Positions 6,363 through 7,987 of a stretch of 7,987 nt of DNA are shown here, in pieces (the stretch's first letter is position 1; each line of letters begins with the position of its first letter). The notes beneath the pieces are model-generated. The model ran no database searches. It had not been told where the DNA came from and was given only the letters and a program-made list of their open reading frames with translations. The stretch spans positions 1 to 7,987 of the forward strand of contig JAUVUO010000051.1 in NCBI GenBank assembly GCA_030601015.1, read 5' to 3'. The translations under genes were made by a program, and so were the position numbers. This DNA is from Candidatus Omnitrophota bacterium. Lineage in GTDB: Bacteria > Omnitrophota > Gorgyraeia > Duberdicusellales > 4484-171.

Positions 6363-7210
6363 AAGATTATTTTTTTAATATTTACAGACGCGCTTCTTAA
6401 AGCATGACAGCTTATATTCACCCCTACAGGCAACCCTGCTATATGAGTTGCTTCTTTTTTTATTTTTACTGCCAGACAAGTGGTATTACCGCCTAACCCC
6501 ATAGGCCCAATTTTTAAAGCGTTTATTTTTTTTAATAATGTTCTTTCTAATTTACTTAAAAAAACATCTCTATTTGGTTTATTTATTTCTGAAAGGAGAG
6601 CCTTTTTAGCTAAAAGAAGGGCGTGATCCGAAGTCCCCCCAATTCCAACTCCAACAACAAAGGGAGGACAGCTTTCCGGGCCGGCTTTTTTTACGGTTTC
6701 AAGAACAAACTCTTCAATTTCATTTACCTCTACAGTAGGGTTAAACATTCTAAGTTGAGATTTATTCTCACTACCGAAACCTTTCGGTAAAATAGTTATT
6801 TTAAGATCCTTATAATTTTCAGAAAAATTTATATGAAAAATACCTCCTTTATAAGATGACTTGCCTCTTTCTAAAGGGTCAACTATAGATGGCCGTAAAT
6901 AATTTTTTTTATACCCTGATTCAATGCCTTCTTTTATTGTATCAATTAAATCTGAAGAAATTTTGATTCCTTTGCCTGCTTCGATAAAAATTATCGGCAG
7001 CCCTGTGTCCTGACAAATTGCTAATTTCTCAGCCTCAGCTACATTTGCGTTATCTAAAATCCATCGAAGTGCTGTTTTAGCTTTCTTATTTTTTTCAGAT
7101 AAAAAAGATTTTTTTATAAGTTTATACACATCCTTACGTAAAGAAAAACTTGCAGTTTCTACAAGTTTTTCCATTTCTAACTTTAATTTTGTTTTATTCA
7201 TCTTAATCAT
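6359..7210 (-). CDS. fumarate hydratase class I (Fe-S dependent), alpha subunit
   Basis: A 283-residue protein of the oxygen-sensitive class I fumarase/L-tartrate dehydratase family (FumA N-terminal, TtdA). It interconverts fumarate and malate, a step in the oxidative or reductive TCA pathway; the [4Fe-4S] cluster acts as Lewis acid. All three cluster ligands can be assigned: Cys66 in ICQDTGLP, Cys181 in GPESCPPFVVGVGIGGTSD and Cys268 in SCHALRS. IGPMGLGGNTTCLAV (234-248) and LPKGFGSENKSQLRMF (141-156) are further family blocks. The ATG at 7210 is used; a second ATG at 7201 (residue 4) is nearly as likely, since neither has a clear ribosome binding site. The subunit form (alpha plus beta) is common in anaerobes. 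The beta gene overlaps by four bases. Fumarase is more likely than tartrate dehydratase, but sequence alone does not settle it. Confidence 0.92.
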   Translation of the reverse strand: MIKMNKTKLKLEMEKLVETASFSLRKDVYKLIKKSFLSEKNKKAKTALRWILDNANVAEAEKLAICQDTGLPIIFIEAGKGIKISSDLIDTIKEGIESGYKKNYLRPSIVDPLERGKSSYKGGIFHINFSENYKDLKITILPKGFGSENKSQLRMFNPTVEVNEIEEFVLETVKKAGPESCPPFVVGVGIGGTSDHALLLAKKALLSEINKPNRDVFLSKLERTLLKKINALKIGPMGLGGNTTCLAVKIKKEATHIAGLPVGVNISCHALRSASVNIKKIIL

Positions 7211-7248
7211 TATTATTTATTTAAAATAATTTATCAAATTACATTCTA

Positions 7249-7914
7249 TCATTTGATTCCTAACTTCTTATGCATCTGAATTAATATTTTAACATTAATC
7301 TTGTGGTTTAAACAAATTCTTTTAAAAGTCTTTAATTTATTCTCCAACAAGCTTTCATAAGGATTCTGAGGCTGTAAAACAAAAAATAAATCCGGTTTCA
7401 CCTTTTTAATGATACCAATGCACTCCATTAAATCTGCTTCAGAAGTATTTTTCCCAACAACTGCCTTAACAAATACCTCTTTTTTTAAAGCAATTTCCAA
7501 AAACTTCATATGCTCATCCCATAAAACTCTATCATTCGTAGATGTCGGCAATTTAAAATCCATAGAAATTATATCTATATACTCAATTATGTCCCTCAAG
7601 TTTTGATATAAAACTCCATTTGTCTCCAAATAAACTTTTCTTCTATCCATTTTTAATGTTTCTGCTAATTTTTTCAAAAATTTAATTTGTAAAAGCGGTT
7701 CCCCACCTGTTAATGATACAGAATGAAAATCCTCAAAACAATTAATTTTACTCATAATATCCGAAAGACTTTCTTTAGCATAAAAAACCGATTTAGTATC
7801 ACAAAAAGCACATTTCAGATTGCAGCCGTAAAAACGGACAAAAACCTGCTTTTGCCCTTGATATAATCCTTCTCCTTGTATACTCTTAAATATTTCTACT
7901 ATTTTTGATTTCAT
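7249..7914 (-). CDS. queE: 7-carboxy-7-deazaguanine synthase (radical SAM)
   Basis: A 221-residue radical SAM enzyme that rearranges 6-carboxytetrahydropterin to 7-carboxy-7-deazaguanine, the ring-contraction step towards queuosine (or other 7-deazaguanine bases). The cluster motif is C31-x3-C35-x2-C38 (CNLKCAFCDT); SIQGEG (11-16) at the N-terminus and TGGEPLLQ (69-76), ETNG (97-100), SMDFKLP (117-123) and the final QMHKKLGI (213-220) are typical of QueE. Like other QueE proteins it is shorter than classical radical SAM enzymes. The gene starts 6 bases after the queC stop, so both are likely co-transcribed and perhaps coupled; the ribosome binding site is weak. queD is not in the window. Confidence 0.95.
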   Translation of the reverse strand: MKSKIVEIFKSIQGEGLYQGQKQVFVRFYGCNLKCAFCDTKSVFYAKESLSDIMSKINCFEDFHSVSLTGGEPLLQIKFLKKLAETLKMDRRKVYLETNGVLYQNLRDIIEYIDIISMDFKLPTSTNDRVLWDEHMKFLEIALKKEVFVKAVVGKNTSEADLMECIGIIKKVKPDLFFVLQPQNPYESLLENKLKTFKRICLNHKINVKILIQMHKKLGIK

Positions 7915-7920
7915 CTTTGA

Positions 7921-7987
7921 TTATTTTAAAAGAGGATCTTTTAAGCCTAATTCGTTAAATGCCTGTATTCTAAATCGGCAGCTATCA
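7921..7987 (-). CDS. queC: 7-cyano-7-deazaguanine synthase, last 21 residues (cut by the window edge)
   Basis: The last codons before a TAA at 7921 read DSCRFRIQAFNELGLKDPLLK. This matches the C-terminus of QueC, which ends in a CxxC-type zinc segment followed by LRxxGFxEAGxxDP: DSC holds the last zinc Cys, and FNELGLKDP fits the tail. QueC converts the QueE product to preQ0 with ATP and ammonia. The adjacent position before queE, 6 bases apart, strongly supports the call. The rest of the gene lies to the right of the window. Confidence 0.8.
   Translation of the reverse strand, partial: DSCRFRIQAFNELGLKDPLLK

Noticed and set aside
7928..7942. Inverted repeat AAAAGA-GGA-TCTTTT before queE
   Set aside because: It lies within the coding end of queC, is short, and is explained by the codons there; no preQ1 riboswitch is visible.

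Overview
The window is AT-rich and comes from a bacterium. Every supported gene, including the rRNA, lies on the minus strand, so in transcription order the window is read from right to left. The left end holds the 5' part of a 16S rRNA gene. Its EUB338 probe site reads as the EUB338-IV variant (a single change from the standard probe), and the start of the 16S (GGCGGCGTGGATTAGGCATGCAAGTCG in the sense direction, broken here by no gaps) looks like that of the PVC superphylum. Together with a heptose epimerase (suggesting a Gram-negative envelope) and an exported protein whose N-terminal domain I associate with Omnitrophota-type genomes, I suggest a low-GC candidate Omnitrophota or related PVC lineage. 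This placement is an inference.

Layout in transcription order (right to left): the 3' tip of queC (7921-7987) and queE (7249-7914), both of the 7-deazaguanine/queuosine pathway; the alpha subunit of a two-subunit class I Fe-S fumarase (6359-7210) overlapping its beta subunit by ATGA; the beta gene is broken by one missing base near 5985-5998 and its remaining C-terminus is readable down to 5836. A 272-base leader follows, holding a possible 34-codon ORF and a long hairpin directly before a very good ribosome binding site for rph (RNase PH, 4835-5563). Next come an exported protein of unknown function with a duplicated domain (3571-4749), a DUF2007 protein (3264-3476), rdgB (2460-3059), a possible 26-residue very basic peptide (2345-2425), cysE (1614-2249) and hldD (700-1611), the last two being separated by only 2 bases. 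Finally, an rRNA promoter (TTGACA/TATAAA, 16-base spacer), a boxA antitermination site and the 16S rRNA.

The genes are mostly housekeeping: tRNA maturation and modification (rph, queC, queE), nucleotide pool cleaning (rdgB), central carbon metabolism (fumarase), cysteine synthesis (cysE) and envelope sugar synthesis (hldD). rph and rdgB are neighbours in many bacteria, and here they are separated by the exported protein and DUF2007 genes.

I see no defence system, mobile element, CRISPR array or biosynthetic island. The points most worth a second look are the frameshifted fumarase beta gene, two short ORFs hidden in leaders, the sORF-plus-hairpin arrangement before rph, 7-base tandem repeats shared by two intergenic regions, a 14-bp palindrome, and the duplicated domain of the exported protein.
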